Shown piece by piece: positions 37,970-46,974 of a DNA stretch of 64,000 nucleotides; within the stretch, counting starts at the first letter, position 1; every line of letters starts with the position of its first letter. The translations under genes and the position numbers were made by a program. The stretch comes from an uncultured Bacteroidales bacterium (GTDB lineage Bacteria; Bacteroidota; Bacteroidia; Bacteroidales; UBA932), in the NCBI GenBank assembly GCA_949289565.1, contig CASEOO010000002.1, positions 62,001 to 126,000 of the forward strand. Reading direction: 5' to 3'. The notes beneath the pieces were generated by a model. The model searched no databases and was not told where the DNA came from. It saw nothing but the letters and a program-made list of their open reading frames with translations.

Positions 37970-38911
37970 TCACTGGGCATTGAACGCCAGGATGCTGTTT
38001 GCAATATCTTCCAGCAGCCATTTAGGAGTGGATGCCGCGCCGCATACTCCGACCTTGTCATCTTCCCTGAACCATTCTTTCCGGATTTCATCAGGAGTTT
38101 CGATGTGGTATGTGCGTATATTCAGTGACTTGCATCTGTCGCACAGCACCTTTCCGTTCGAACTGGCCTTTCCTGACACGAATATCAGTATGTCATGTTC
38201 AATGGCGAACTTGGAGAGCTTTGCATGTCTGGTGGCCACCTGCGAACAGATAGTGTTGTGCACTGTCAGAAGCCCCCTTCCCGCAAACCTCTGCATCGGC
38301 AGCTCATTCTCTTTCGCCATCATCTCCTCCAGCCTCGAGCACAGGGATGAATACTCTGCAGGATTCTTCGTGGTCTGTGAGAAGATTTCTATATGCTTCT
38401 TCAAGTCCACCTTTCCCTCCTCTATGGCATCCTGCAGCATTCTCCAGTTTTCGACCACCAGCGCATGTCCCTCGGCCTGGCCTACAAGCCCCAGCACTTC
38501 AGCATGTCCCGGCTTGCCGAAAATGATGATCTGGCCGTCCACATTTCCATTCTTGATCCCGGAGTACGCCTCCCTGATGCTCTCCTGCAGCTTCAGCACT
38601 ACAGGACATGTGCAGTCTATGATACGGAAATGCAGGGCGTCAGCTTTCTTGTATGTAGAAGGTGGCTCGCCATGCGCCCTGATCAGCAGGGTTTCGCCTT
38701 CCGCATCCTGCATTTCGTCCAGGTCCTCCTTGTCTATGGTCACCAGCCCCTTGGCTTCCAGCCGTGAGAGTTCAGCGTCGTTGTGCACAATGGACCCCAG
38801 CGAAAATAGCTTTCCTTCAGGACCTTCCAGCTGCTCCTCAGCCTTTTTTATCGCGCGGGTCACTCCGGCGCAGAATCCTGAATTAGGGTCTATGTCGACA
38901 GTCAGTTTCAT
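37970..38911 (-). CDS. ispH: 4-hydroxy-3-methylbut-2-enyl diphosphate reductase
   Basis: Last enzyme of the MEP isoprenoid pathway, making IPP and DMAPP from HMBPP with an iron-sulfur cluster. The 313 residues carry the cluster cysteines in SGFCAGVTRA (C14), DCTCPVV and NTICSQVA. Other family motifs are LGSIVHND, RAHGEPP, SQTTKNP and VSGKASSNGKVLCD. The C-terminal GVCGAASTPKWLLEDI also fits. It lies 23 bases after cmk on the same strand, an arrangement I recognise in other Bacteroidota (and a cmk-ispH fusion or pairing exists in other phyla). It is likely co-transcribed with cmk. Confidence 0.95.
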   Translation of the reverse strand: MKLTVDIDPNSGFCAGVTRAIKKAEEQLEGPEGKLFSLGSIVHNDAELSRLEAKGLVTIDKEDLDEMQDAEGETLLIRAHGEPPSTYKKADALHFRIIDCTCPVVLKLQESIREAYSGIKNGNVDGQIIIFGKPGHAEVLGLVGQAEGHALVVENWRMLQDAIEEGKVDLKKHIEIFSQTTKNPAEYSSLCSRLEEMMAKENELPMQRFAGRGLLTVHNTICSQVATRHAKLSKFAIEHDILIFVSGKASSNGKVLCDRCKSLNIRTYHIETPDEIRKEWFREDDKVGVCGAASTPKWLLEDIANSILAFNAQ

Positions 38912-38934
38912 GGTTTTATGAATACACGTTAATA

Positions 38935-39630
38935 TCAGTCATTGCCGAATTTTTCGGCTATCAGTTTTTTGATCCACGCCATCTGCTCGTCGAGAGTCAT
39001 GTCCGAGTTGTCCAGCACTACAGCGTCATTTGCCCTGGCCAGAGGGGATGCCTTCCTGTGTGAATCTATGTAGTCTCTTTCCTTTACATTCGCCAGCACG
39101 TCTTCGAACTTCACTTCCTCGCCCTTGCCCAGCATCTCTTTCATCCTCCTCATGGCGCGCACTTCCGGGTCTGCCGTCATGAAGATTTTCAGTTCTGCAT
39201 CAGGGAAGACCGTCACGCCGATGTCTCTCCCGTCTATCACTGCCCGTCTCCGGCTTCCCAGCTCCCTGAGTTTCCTGTCCACATATTCTCTTACCTGCGG
39301 CAATGCCGATACCGGGCTCACTTTCTGCGATACAGCCAGAGTCCTTATTTCCTTTTCGATGCACCTGTCCCCCAAATAAGTCTTCGACCCTTCATTCCCT
39401 GACCTGAAATTCAGGTCAATGCCGGGGAGGGCTTCGCCCAATGCCCTTTCGTCAATGTCTCCGTTTTCCCCGATGATCCCATGCTCCATAGCGTACAATG
39501 TGACACCTCTGTACAGAGCCCCTGAATCCAGGTATTTGAAGCCGAATTCTCTGGCAATAAGCTTGGCAAAAGAACTTTTGCCTGTGGACGAGAATCCGTC
39601 TATAGCTATGATAATATCGGGAATGTTCAT
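38935..39630 (-). CDS. cmk: Cytidylate kinase
   Basis: Phosphorylates CMP and dCMP with ATP. The 231-residue product opens IIIAIDGFSSTGKSSFAKLIA with the P-loop, followed by YLDSGALYRGVTLYA. Later come VIDGRDIGVTVFPDAELKIF, EVRAMRRMKEM and the substrate-binding RDYIDSHRKASPL. This is the expected order for Cmk. ispH follows. The gap to the divergent response regulator gene is about 146 bases and AT-rich; a minus-strand TAATTTTG (39667-39660) may be the -7 box, though no clear -33 box was found. Confidence 0.95.
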   Translation of the reverse strand: MNIPDIIIAIDGFSSTGKSSFAKLIAREFGFKYLDSGALYRGVTLYAMEHGIIGENGDIDERALGEALPGIDLNFRSGNEGSKTYLGDRCIEKEIRTLAVSQKVSPVSALPQVREYVDRKLRELGSRRRAVIDGRDIGVTVFPDAELKIFMTADPEVRAMRRMKEMLGKGEEVKFEDVLANVKERDYIDSHRKASPLARANDAVVLDNSDMTLDEQMAWIKKLIAEKFGND

Positions 39631-39776
39631 CGGTGCTCTTGTTTTTCAGATAATTTCAGCAAAATTACAAAAATTTTCGAATGTGGCTGAAAAAGTCCGA
39701 TATTTGTATCTCAGGACAGCCGCGTCTGACAGATAGGGTGAAATGACGGCGCGAAGAATATAAAAATCATCGATAT

Positions 39777-40925
39777 ATGAAAATTCTGGTAATAGATGAC
39801 GAGAGGTCTATCAGAAATTCCCTGAAGGAAATACTGATGGATGAAGGTTATGATGTGGATGTGGCGGAGGACGGCATGCAGGGCTGCGAGATGGCTGAAA
39901 AAGAGAAGTACAGCGTGATATTCTGCGACATCAAGATGCCTGGGATGGACGGGCAGGAAGTGCTTGCCAGGCTGGTCGACGGCGGCATTGACTCGGCTAT
40001 CGTCATGATTTCCGGCCACGGTGACATAGACACGGCTGTGGAGTGTATCAAAAAAGGAGCTTTTGACTATATACAGAAGCCTCTGGACCTGAACAGGATA
40101 TTCATCACTATAAAAAATGCCGCAGACAAAGTTTCCCTGGTGAAGGAGACTAAGATTCTGAAGAAAAAAGTTTACGGCCAGCAGATGATAGGGGAGTCCG
40201 CCCCGATTCAGCATGTCCGGAGCATCATAGAGAAAGTGGCGCCTACTGATGCCAGGGTTCTCATCATAGGAGCCAACGGCACGGGAAAGGAACTGGTGGC
40301 CAGAAGCCTGCACCAGAATAGCCATAGGGCCTCCATGCCTTATGTGGAGGTAAACTGCGCGGCTATACCTTCCGAACTCATTGAAAGTGAACTTTTCGGC
40401 CACGAAAAAGGAGCTTTCACCTCAGCCGTTAAGCAGCATAAGGGCAAGTTCGAGCAGGCTGACGGAGGAACTCTTTTCCTGGATGAAATAGGTGACATGA
40501 GCCTTGCCGCACAGGCAAAAGTCCTGCGTGTGCTGCAGGAAAAGAAGCTTTCCAGGGTCGGCAGTGACAAAGACATCACAGTGGATGTGCGTGTGCTGGC
40601 CGCTACCAACAAGAATTTGAAAAATGAAATCGAGAAGGGCAATTTCCGTGAGGACCTGTATCACCGCCTGAGCGTGATAGTCATCAATGTCCCGTCCCTG
40701 GACGACCGCAAATCGGATATACCCCTCCTTGTGGACTATTTCATCAACCAGATATGCGCTGAAACAGGCATGCAGAAACGAAAGGTGGAGCCTGATGCCA
40801 TGAAGCTCCTGGTGGACAAGTCTTGGTCAGGCAATATCAGGGAGCTCAGGAATGTGGTCGAGCGCCTTCTCATCCTGTCAGGAAATTCGATTACAGCGCA
40901 GGATGTGAAAGACTATGTCTACTGA
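39777..40925 (+). CDS. NtrC-type response regulator without DNA-binding domain
   Basis: The 382-residue protein has a receiver domain (residues 1-115) with phosphoacceptor D51 (FCDIKMPGMDG). A sigma54-type AAA+ domain follows, with Walker A IIGANGTGKE, GGTLFLDEIGDMS and an arginine-finger region (REDLYHRLSVI). The loop that normally reads GAFTGA reads GAFTSA here (residues 212-217). The protein ends at GNSITAQDVKDYVY, where a Fis-type helix-turn-helix would normally follow, so no DNA-binding domain is present. It may act from solution or through a partner. The convergent gene encodes an NtrY-like kinase, its probable partner; the stop codons overlap by seven bases. Confidence 0.88.
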   Translation: MKILVIDDERSIRNSLKEILMDEGYDVDVAEDGMQGCEMAEKEKYSVIFCDIKMPGMDGQEVLARLVDGGIDSAIVMISGHGDIDTAVECIKKGAFDYIQKPLDLNRIFITIKNAADKVSLVKETKILKKKVYGQQMIGESAPIQHVRSIIEKVAPTDARVLIIGANGTGKELVARSLHQNSHRASMPYVEVNCAAIPSELIESELFGHEKGAFTSAVKQHKGKFEQADGGTLFLDEIGDMSLAAQAKVLRVLQEKKLSRVGSDKDITVDVRVLAATNKNLKNEIEKGNFREDLYHRLSVIVINVPSLDDRKSDIPLLVDYFINQICAETGMQKRKVEPDAMKLLVDKSWSGNIRELRNVVERLLILSGNSITAQDVKDYVY

Positions 40926-43900
40926 TTTTTGGGCAGACGCACAGTGAAGCAGGCTCCGTAGAGGTTGTATGACTTGCGGTAAGTGATTTCGCCGTTGCAT
41001 TTTTCCATGACGGCGCGGCATATCGCCAGCCCCAGTCCGGTGCCTCCGTTCTTGTCGGTGAAGTTCGGGCTGAAAAGCTTGCTCTGGTTCTCCTCGCTCA
41101 CTCCAGGCCCGTTGTCTTCGAAAACAATATCGTAATATCCGTCTATAGTGCTGTTCCTCAGGCATATCAGGATTTCGCCCTTGGTCACAGGCTGGCCATT
41201 TTCTTCTTCCCGTTTCTGCTTGATTTCGATAGCCTGTATGGCATTTGTCAGCAGATTTACGAACACCCTGGTCAGCTGAGGCTTAGGAGCATTCACGAAC
41301 GCATCAGGCATGCCCAGATACTCGATGTGAATCTCTTCTCTGGTGTCGAAAAGCACCACCTGGTCTCTGAGCGTGGTATCCAGGTCGATGAGAACGGGCT
41401 CCTCGCTGTAGAGCTTGGCGAATGTGGAGAATTCATTTGCTGTTTCAGCGAGGATGTCGATCTGTTCCAGCACCACTGCGCAGGCTTTGTCGAATTTCTC
41501 TCCGAAGTTCTGGTCATCCCTCTGCTTCGCCTTTATGAGGCTCTGGATTTTCAGCTTCATAGGAGTCAATGGGTTCTTGATTTCGTGAGCCACCTGCCTG
41601 GCCATCTCGTTCCAGGCTTTGTCTCTTTCCACCTGTGCCAGTTTGTTCGCGCTCTCTTTCAGGTCCTTGACCATCTGGTTGTAAGCCTTGACCAGAGTGG
41701 ATATTTCATCGTCTCTGTCATATTCTACAGGCTCCAGGCCGTGCAGGTCAGTCGAGGACATTTTCTCTCCTATGGTGGTGATAGGCTTGAAGATGGCGTT
41801 CACCAAGGTGGTGCTCAGCACTATGGTGGTCACCAGCAGTATTATGAAGATGTTTATGATGATGGCGCTGTAGGAGAATGCATCATGCCTGAACAGATAA
41901 TTCTGCCCGGTGTACGGCGAATTCAGTATGGCTACCAATGTCCCCTGCTCGTTGAACAGGGGTGCATACATGGAATAGAACTTGAAGCCTGCCGCCTTTT
42001 CCTGGCATATGCAGAATCTCTGGTTCTTGAATCTGATATTGTGGTAGGCCTCAGGGTTCATTCTGCTTCCCAGCACCATTTTTTCGAAAATTTCAGGGCT
42101 GGTGGACCTGAACACCTTGCCTCCAGGCGTGAACAGGGTGATGTCGGACTTGGTGGTGTTCCCGATAGATTCCATGGTGGCCGCTATCTCGGGAGAGTTG
42201 AGGTCGTGCCAGTCTTTGGCATGTCTCGTGCGTGCTTCCATCAGATTCTGAAGCGTGTTGATCCTGTCTGACATCATGTTGTACATGTTTGTCGAGTTCC
42301 TTTTGTAGACGAAGGCAACGCTGGCTATGGTCATCACTATCAATGTAGCGAACAGCGACAGCGAGAGCACGGAATTGATCCGGGAGCGGTAGTAGTTCCG
42401 GGGCTCAGGCAGTTTTTTGCTGTGGTGCCTGAGGGACAGAAGATACAGCAGCCCGTAAGTCAGGATCACCAGGTAGGAAAAGTTTACCAGATATGTGATC
42501 CATCCGCGTGTGGCCCTGGAGGTGAATATGATTTCATCATCCGATATCCTGTTGATGAAATGGACATATCCGCTTTCTCTGAAATGGGAGGCCCCGCTTT
42601 CGGCTTTTTCCATGATGTCTGCGGTCAGTATGGCAGGATACGGGTAGTTCCCTCTGTAGTTCACCAGTTTGCCGGACAGGAACTTGGCGTATGAATAGAA
42701 TGGAGGCAGGTTTATCTTGTCTGTCCTTGACTGCACTTCGAAGATATCCATGTAGCCGTTTTCATCCTTGCCCATTTTTTCCTCTATTTCCAGGAACATA
42801 TGCACCACTCCTGCGGCAGAAGAGTAATATATGAACGAGCCTATGTACATGGAGTTTCCGAAGTCGTCATAGATGAACCTGAACCTGGATTCAGGCGATA
42901 TAGGGGTGCCGGACAGGAATTTCCTTCCGAAATAGTCCAGGCACGGCTCTTCATCCCCGTTCTGCCCGAAGTGTCTCATGGCATTGTCACGGCAGATGCT
43001 GGCCGTGACAGAATAGTCTTGTGAAATTCTGTAGAGATAGTTTTCGTACAGGCGGTTCAGGATGATGATGTCGCTCCGGTCCAGTTCCGAAAGCGAGGCG
43101 ACCATCGGGTCGGAAGCGATGGCGTCTTCGATGGAGCGCAGCTGAATTTCCAGCGACAGGTCTCTGTCCACAGCCAGCCTGTTGGTCAGGACCATGATTC
43201 TGTCCTGCTCTTTTTTGAAGCCGAGGACTCCGGCAGTGACAGTCATGTACAGTGCGCAGAATATGGCGAATCCGAAAAACCATTTTCTGGAGAAGACGTT
43301 GTATCTCCATCCTGCGGCTTCTTTCACGACAGGCTTCAAGAGCTGAAGCAGTATCATCATGCAGAACATGATGGCTATGTACGATACATAGACGACCACT
43401 GTGTAGATGGAGAGATTGAACCAGAGGTAAAGCTCCAGCGTGACATTCGAATTCATGATGAGGCTTACCAGGGTGGTGTGCACGTAGACTCCTGCCGCCG
43501 CTATGGTCATGACGATCAGCGATGTGTATATGACTTTGCTGCGTATCTTCCCTGTTGAAAGCATTTTCCTCATGAAGGTTTTCCTGCACATGTATACGCA
43601 CAGGAGATAGCACATCACCAGGCAGTTGAAAATGATGAGCGCTCCGAAAGAAAAGAGCACCGAGCCTCCTGCGTAGATTCCTGGAGAGAAGATCGGCAGG
43701 ACATTGCGCAGCTGCAGCCCCCAGCTGTATGCCGCCATAGCCGCTATCCCGAGCACCAGTATCGCCACAGGGAACACTTTCATGGACGGATGTTTCCACA
43801 GGAAGGCCATGGTGGCGAGTACAAAGCATATGAGGGCGATCCATCTGAGCAGTATGTTGGCCGGGAACGGGATATCTCTGGCTGTTTCAGATATGACTTT

Positions 43901-44524
43901 CAGAAGTGGGGCGCCGTTCACGAAAACAGGCACGCCTCCTGTATGGCTGATGGGAGTGACTGTATATTTCAGGGGCAGCTTCAGCTGAGGATTCACTCCG
44001 GATTCCGAGTTCTGCTTGTTTGCCAGCAGGGTGTTCTGCACTTCGAGGCCGTAAATGACCCGGCAGTTCTTTCCGTCGAAGCGGCTTTTGACCAGATACC
44101 ATTTCGGCCCCAGGTTCATGTACGAAAGTTCTTCTGAGATGTCAGACAGCGGGGAAGTGATGCCCGAGCGCAGGTTTGACAGCCTTTCTATCACCATTCT
44201 CGAACCTATGTCGTCATTCCCTACAGGAAACTGGTGGCTCCAGGACTGCAGCGTGTCATAAACATACCTGTAGACTACCATGTCCTGCGGCAGGCCTTCC
44301 AGGTGCATCCATTGCGAGTGGTTTCCGGTGATGGCCTTGTCTGCATACCTTTCCAGTATGGCCAGCCTTTTCTCTATCTTCCGGCTCATGTCTATGGCGG
44401 CCTGCTCAGCGCTTTCAGAAGTGATTCTCAGCGTCAGTGACAGCAGAAATAGAAGTACCGAGAGCCCGAGAAATATTTTCCAGCAGTTTTCCTTGTAATC
44501 CAGCCCGTTTATAGTTCTGTTCAT
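40919..44524 (-). CDS. NtrY-like membrane sensor histidine kinase
   Basis: A very large kinase of 1201 residues. The N-terminal half has about ten hydrophobic segments (first near residues 14-35, others around 215-450), with long periplasmic stretches between. A final membrane segment (IIINIFIILLVTTIVLS) leads to a HAMP linker. The kinase core follows: H-box VAHEIKNPLTPMKLKI, N-box VNLLTNAIQAI, DNGPGVSEEN and GTGLGLAICR. The H-box with NPLTP and the HAMP/dimerisation layout are those of NtrY. The signal sensed is unknown. I use the ATG of MNRTING; a GTG three codons earlier is possible. It lies 15 bases after rlmH and is probably co-transcribed with it. It converges with its likely regulator. 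Confidence 0.9.
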   Translation of the reverse strand: MNRTINGLDYKENCWKIFLGLSVLLFLLSLTLRITSESAEQAAIDMSRKIEKRLAILERYADKAITGNHSQWMHLEGLPQDMVVYRYVYDTLQSWSHQFPVGNDDIGSRMVIERLSNLRSGITSPLSDISEELSYMNLGPKWYLVKSRFDGKNCRVIYGLEVQNTLLANKQNSESGVNPQLKLPLKYTVTPISHTGGVPVFVNGAPLLKVISETARDIPFPANILLRWIALICFVLATMAFLWKHPSMKVFPVAILVLGIAAMAAYSWGLQLRNVLPIFSPGIYAGGSVLFSFGALIIFNCLVMCYLLCVYMCRKTFMRKMLSTGKIRSKVIYTSLIVMTIAAAGVYVHTTLVSLIMNSNVTLELYLWFNLSIYTVVVYVSYIAIMFCMMILLQLLKPVVKEAAGWRYNVFSRKWFFGFAIFCALYMTVTAGVLGFKKEQDRIMVLTNRLAVDRDLSLEIQLRSIEDAIASDPMVASLSELDRSDIIILNRLYENYLYRISQDYSVTASICRDNAMRHFGQNGDEEPCLDYFGRKFLSGTPISPESRFRFIYDDFGNSMYIGSFIYYSSAAGVVHMFLEIEEKMGKDENGYMDIFEVQSRTDKINLPPFYSYAKFLSGKLVNYRGNYPYPAILTADIMEKAESGASHFRESGYVHFINRISDDEIIFTSRATRGWITYLVNFSYLVILTYGLLYLLSLRHHSKKLPEPRNYYRSRINSVLSLSLFATLIVMTIASVAFVYKRNSTNMYNMMSDRINTLQNLMEARTRHAKDWHDLNSPEIAATMESIGNTTKSDITLFTPGGKVFRSTSPEIFEKMVLGSRMNPEAYHNIRFKNQRFCICQEKAAGFKFYSMYAPLFNEQGTLVAILNSPYTGQNYLFRHDAFSYSAIIINIFIILLVTTIVLSTTLVNAIFKPITTIGEKMSSTDLHGLEPVEYDRDDEISTLVKAYNQMVKDLKESANKLAQVERDKAWNEMARQVAHEIKNPLTPMKLKIQSLIKAKQRDDQNFGEKFDKACAVVLEQIDILAETANEFSTFAKLYSEEPVLIDLDTTLRDQVVLFDTREEIHIEYLGMPDAFVNAPKPQLTRVFVNLLTNAIQAIEIKQKREEENGQPVTKGEILICLRNSTIDGYYDIVFEDNGPGVSEENQSKLFSPNFTDKNGGTGLGLAICRAVMEKCNGEITYRKSYNLYGACFTVRLPKNQ

Positions 44525-44539
44525 CGAATCCACGTTATA

Positions 44540-45013
44540 TTATTCATGATGGTAAGGTTCTCCCCGGATGATAGAGAAGCCCCTGTAGAGCTGCTCGGTG
44601 AATATCACTCTGACCATCTGGTGGGAGAAAGTCATCTGGGACAGGGCTATCTTGGCATTGCCTCTGGCATATACTGCGTCTGAGAAACCGAAGGCGCCTC
44701 CTATGATGAATACGAGATCTCCGCTGAGATGCGACATCCTGTCCTGCATCCATGCTGCCCATGCCGAGGATGAGAATTCCCTGCCTTTTTCATCCAGGAG
44801 GACAGCGTAGTCTCCCTGGCCCAGCTGCTTGAGGATAAGTTCGCCTTCTCTGGTTTTCACCTGTTCCCTGGTCATCGAGCCTGCGTTCTTGATGTCCGGC
44901 AGTTCTGTGATGGAAAAATTCACATAGTGGCTGAGCCGGTCTCTGTATATCGAGATGCCGGTCCGCACCCAGTCCACATCAGTCTTCCCGACTGTCACCA
45001 GCCTGATTTTCAT
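44540..45013 (-). CDS. rlmH: 23S rRNA (pseudouridine1915-N3)-methyltransferase
   Basis: Methylates pseudouridine 1915 in helix 69 of 23S rRNA using SAM. At 157 residues it has the usual length. Family motifs are visible: MKIRLVTVGKT, LLDEKGREFSS, LVFIIGGAFGFSD, IALSQMTFSHQMVRVIFTEQLYR and the terminal EPYHHE. The trefoil-knot SPOUT fold is known for the family. I start at MKIRLVTVG since the upstream frame is not conserved. The NtrY-like kinase gene follows. Confidence 0.96.
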   Translation of the reverse strand: MKIRLVTVGKTDVDWVRTGISIYRDRLSHYVNFSITELPDIKNAGSMTREQVKTREGELILKQLGQGDYAVLLDEKGREFSSSAWAAWMQDRMSHLSGDLVFIIGGAFGFSDAVYARGNAKIALSQMTFSHQMVRVIFTEQLYRGFSIIRGEPYHHE

Positions 45014-45063
45014 TTCCTGTCCTGTGAAATATGCATTATATGTTGCCGAAACGCGGCAATGTC

Positions 45064-45095
45064 CAAAGATACTTAAATGGCGTAAATTTTGCAAG
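45064..45095 (-). promoter_or_regulatory. Promoter for rlmH and the kinase gene
   Basis: On the minus strand CTTG (45095-45092) precedes TATCTTTG (45071-45064) by 20 bases. The -7 box is an exact match to TAnnTTTG; the -33 box has one mismatch. The predicted start lies about 45 bases before the rlmH ATG. Confidence 0.6.
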
Positions 45096-45099
45096 ATTG

Positions 45100-45122
45100 A
45101 TGCCTCGGTAAATTCGAGGCAT
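45100..45122 (+). promoter_or_regulatory. Hairpin covering the start codon of the DUF4783 gene
   Basis: ATGCCTCG (45100-45107) pairs perfectly with CGAGGCAT (45115-45122) across a seven-base loop. The right arm includes the first two bases of the ATG at 45121, so in RNA the start codon would be partly sequestered. The left arm itself begins with an ATG opening a four-codon frame (M-P-R-stop). Confidence 0.5.
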
Positions 45123-45525
45123 GAAGAATCTGTTCAGAATAATGGCTATAGCGCCGGCGATGCTGCTTGGCATGTGTGTGGATGCATCTTCTCAGGACTA
45201 TGATGTTTTCACGCCTATAGCGAAGTATATCCGTATAGGCGATGCAGACAAGCTTTCTGCATGGTTTGCTGACAATCTGGAAATCGTGGTCATATCCCAG
45301 ACCAATGACTCCAGCAGGAATCAGGCCCGCCAGATAGTAAAGTCGTTTTTCAGTGCATACAATCCGAGTGCATTCAGCATTACGCACCAGGCTGGAAAAT
45401 CCAATATGAAATATGCCCTGGGCATACTCAATGCCGGAGGGGAGCGCTTCGTGGTGACTATCTTTGTCAATTTCAAGAACGACTCCTTTGAGATCCAGCA
45501 GTTGAAAATAGAGCGGATAGAGTAG
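45121..45525 (+). CDS. DUF4783-family exported protein
   Basis: A 134-residue protein with a signal peptide (FRIMAIAPAMLLGMCVDASSQ), giving a periplasmic mature part of about 110 residues. The sequence resembles DUF4783 (NTF2-like fold): IAKYIRIGDADKLSAWFADNLEI, then ARQIVKSFFSAYNPSAFSI, HQAGKSNMKYALGIL and FVVTIFVNFKNDSFEIQQLKIE. The function of the family is unknown; the fold can bind small ligands or serve as a scaffold. It is a single gene between the divergent rlmH operon and the convergent der operon. A hairpin overlaps its start codon and a terminator follows its stop. Confidence 0.82.
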   Translation: MKNLFRIMAIAPAMLLGMCVDASSQDYDVFTPIAKYIRIGDADKLSAWFADNLEIVVISQTNDSSRNQARQIVKSFFSAYNPSAFSITHQAGKSNMKYALGILNAGGERFVVTIFVNFKNDSFEIQQLKIERIE

Positions 45526-45598
45526 TGCTCCTGAGTTTGGCACAGGAATTGCTATAAAAGAAGTCGGTTAGTTTAGTTGTTAATAATAGGGTTATAGT

Positions 45599-45639
45599 TC
45601 AAAAAGAGGCGGCTCGGATTCCGGGACGCCTCTTTTTGA
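45599..45639. terminator. Bidirectional terminator between DUF4783 gene and der
   Basis: A 13-base perfect stem, with AAAAAGAGGCG at 45601-45611 and CGCCTCTTTTT at 45627-45637, encloses a 15-base loop. It has T-runs in both directions and can end both convergent transcripts. The rest of the 45526-45660 gap shows no other signal. Confidence 0.85.
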
Positions 45640-45660
45640 TATTCGGATGCACTTTCTCTT

Positions 45661-46971
45661 TTATTTCTGCCTGAAGAAAATCTGCATTGGACAGCCGGTG
45701 AAATCGAATTTTTCACGCAGCTTGTTTTCTATGAACCTTTTGTAAGGAGCTTTCACGTACTGGGGCAGATTGCAGAAAAATGCGAACTTCGGGTTTCGCG
45801 TAGGCAGCTGTGTCGCGTACTTGATTTTCACGTATTTTCCTTTCCATGCAGGTGGCGGGTAATCTTCCACGACAGGAAGCATCTCTTCGTTCAGCTTCGA
45901 TGTCGGAATCTTCTTGGAATAGTTTTCATATACCTTGGCCGCCGTGTTAAGCACGTCCAGGATTCTCTGTTTCTTCAGCACCGAGGTAAATATGACCGGC
46001 ACGTCGTTGAAAGGAGCAAGCTTCGATTTGAGAGCCGCCTCGTACTGCTTCAGGGTGTTGCTGTCCTTGATGACCAGATCCCATTTGTTCACCACGAGCA
46101 CGCATCCTTTCAGGTTCTTCACTATCAGGTTGAAAATGCTCATGTCCTGCGACTCCAGTCCTGTCTGCGCATCTATCATCAGGATGCATACGTCGGAATG
46201 TTCGATGGCCCTGATCGACCTCATTACAGAATAGAATTCCAGGTCCTCATGCACCTTCGACTTTTTCCTCATCCCGGCTGTGTCCACCAGCATGAATTCG
46301 TGGCCGAACTTGTTGTAATATGTCGCTATGGAATCCCTGGTAGTTCCTGCCACCGGGGTGACAATGTTCCTTTCTGTGCCGAGCAATGCATTCGTCAGTG
46401 ACGACTTCCCTACATTCGGGCGCCCGACAATGGCGATATGCGGCAGATTCTGATATTTGTCATCCTCCTCAGGACCGTTTTCAGGGAGTTTTCTCACTAT
46501 TTCATCCAGCAAGTCGCCTGTGCCGCTCCCGCTCGCAGAGGATATGCTCCATACATCTCCCAGCCCCAGTGAATAGAACTGGTAGGCGTCGTACATCTTC
46601 GCCCCTGTGTCGACTTTGTTTACGGCGAGGACGACTGGTTTCCCGGAGCGTCTCAGAAGATCCGCTATTTCTTCATCGTAGTCAGTCACTCCTGTGGCGG
46701 CCTCGACCATGAACAATATCAGGTCTGCCTCTTCCACAGCGAGCACCACCTGCTTGCGGATTTCTTCTTCGAACACATCGTCCGAATGCGAGGTGTATCC
46801 TCCAGTGTCCACTACCGAAAATACAGTGCCGCACCATTCGCACTTCCCGTAGTGCCTGTCGCGAGTGACGCCTGCTGTCTCGTCCACTATCGCCTGGCGC
46901 ATTCCTACGAGTCTGTTGAAAAGTGTGGACTTTCCTACATTCGGTCTTCCAACTATAGCTACAAGGCTCAT
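45661..46971 (-). CDS. der: Ribosome biogenesis GTPase Der (EngA)
   Basis: Two tandem GTPase domains and a KH-like domain assist 50S assembly. The 436-residue protein has two P-loops with the same wording, [15 protein letters not shown] near residue 8 and [16 protein letters not shown] near residue 180. The G3 motifs are DTGGYT and [10 protein letters not shown], and the G4 motifs are NKVD and NKWD. The C-terminal KH region ([23 protein letters not shown]) is complete. The gene is last in a tightly packed operon engB-prs-small protein-der, three bases after the preceding stop. Confidence 0.97.
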   Translation of the reverse strand: MSLVAIVGRPNVGKSTLFNRLVGMRQAIVDETAGVTRDRHYGKCEWCGTVFSVVDTGGYTSHSDDVFEEEIRKQVVLAVEEADLILFMVEAATGVTDYDEEIADLLRRSGKPVVLAVNKVDTGAKMYDAYQFYSLGLGDVWSISSASGSGTGDLLDEIVRKLPENGPEEDDKYQNLPHIAIVGRPNVGKSSLTNALLGTERNIVTPVAGTTRDSIATYYNKFGHEFMLVDTAGMRKKSKVHEDLEFYSVMRSIRAIEHSDVCILMIDAQTGLESQDMSIFNLIVKNLKGCVLVVNKWDLVIKDSNTLKQYEAALKSKLAPFNDVPVIFTSVLKKQRILDVLNTAAKVYENYSKKIPTSKLNEEMLPVVEDYPPPAWKGKYVKIKYATQLPTRNPKFAFFCNLPQYVKAPYKRFIENKLREKFDFTGCPMQIFFRQK

Positions 46972-46974
46972 AAA

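Noticed and set aside
39660..39667. TAATTTTG on the minus strand as the cmk promoter
   Set aside because: The -7 match is exact, but no -33 box is found at the right distance, so I did not list it as a feature.
45526..45598. Possible small RNA between the DUF4783 gene and its terminator
   Set aside because: The stretch is AT-rich without internal pairing or a promoter of its own; it is adequately explained as a 3' untranslated region.
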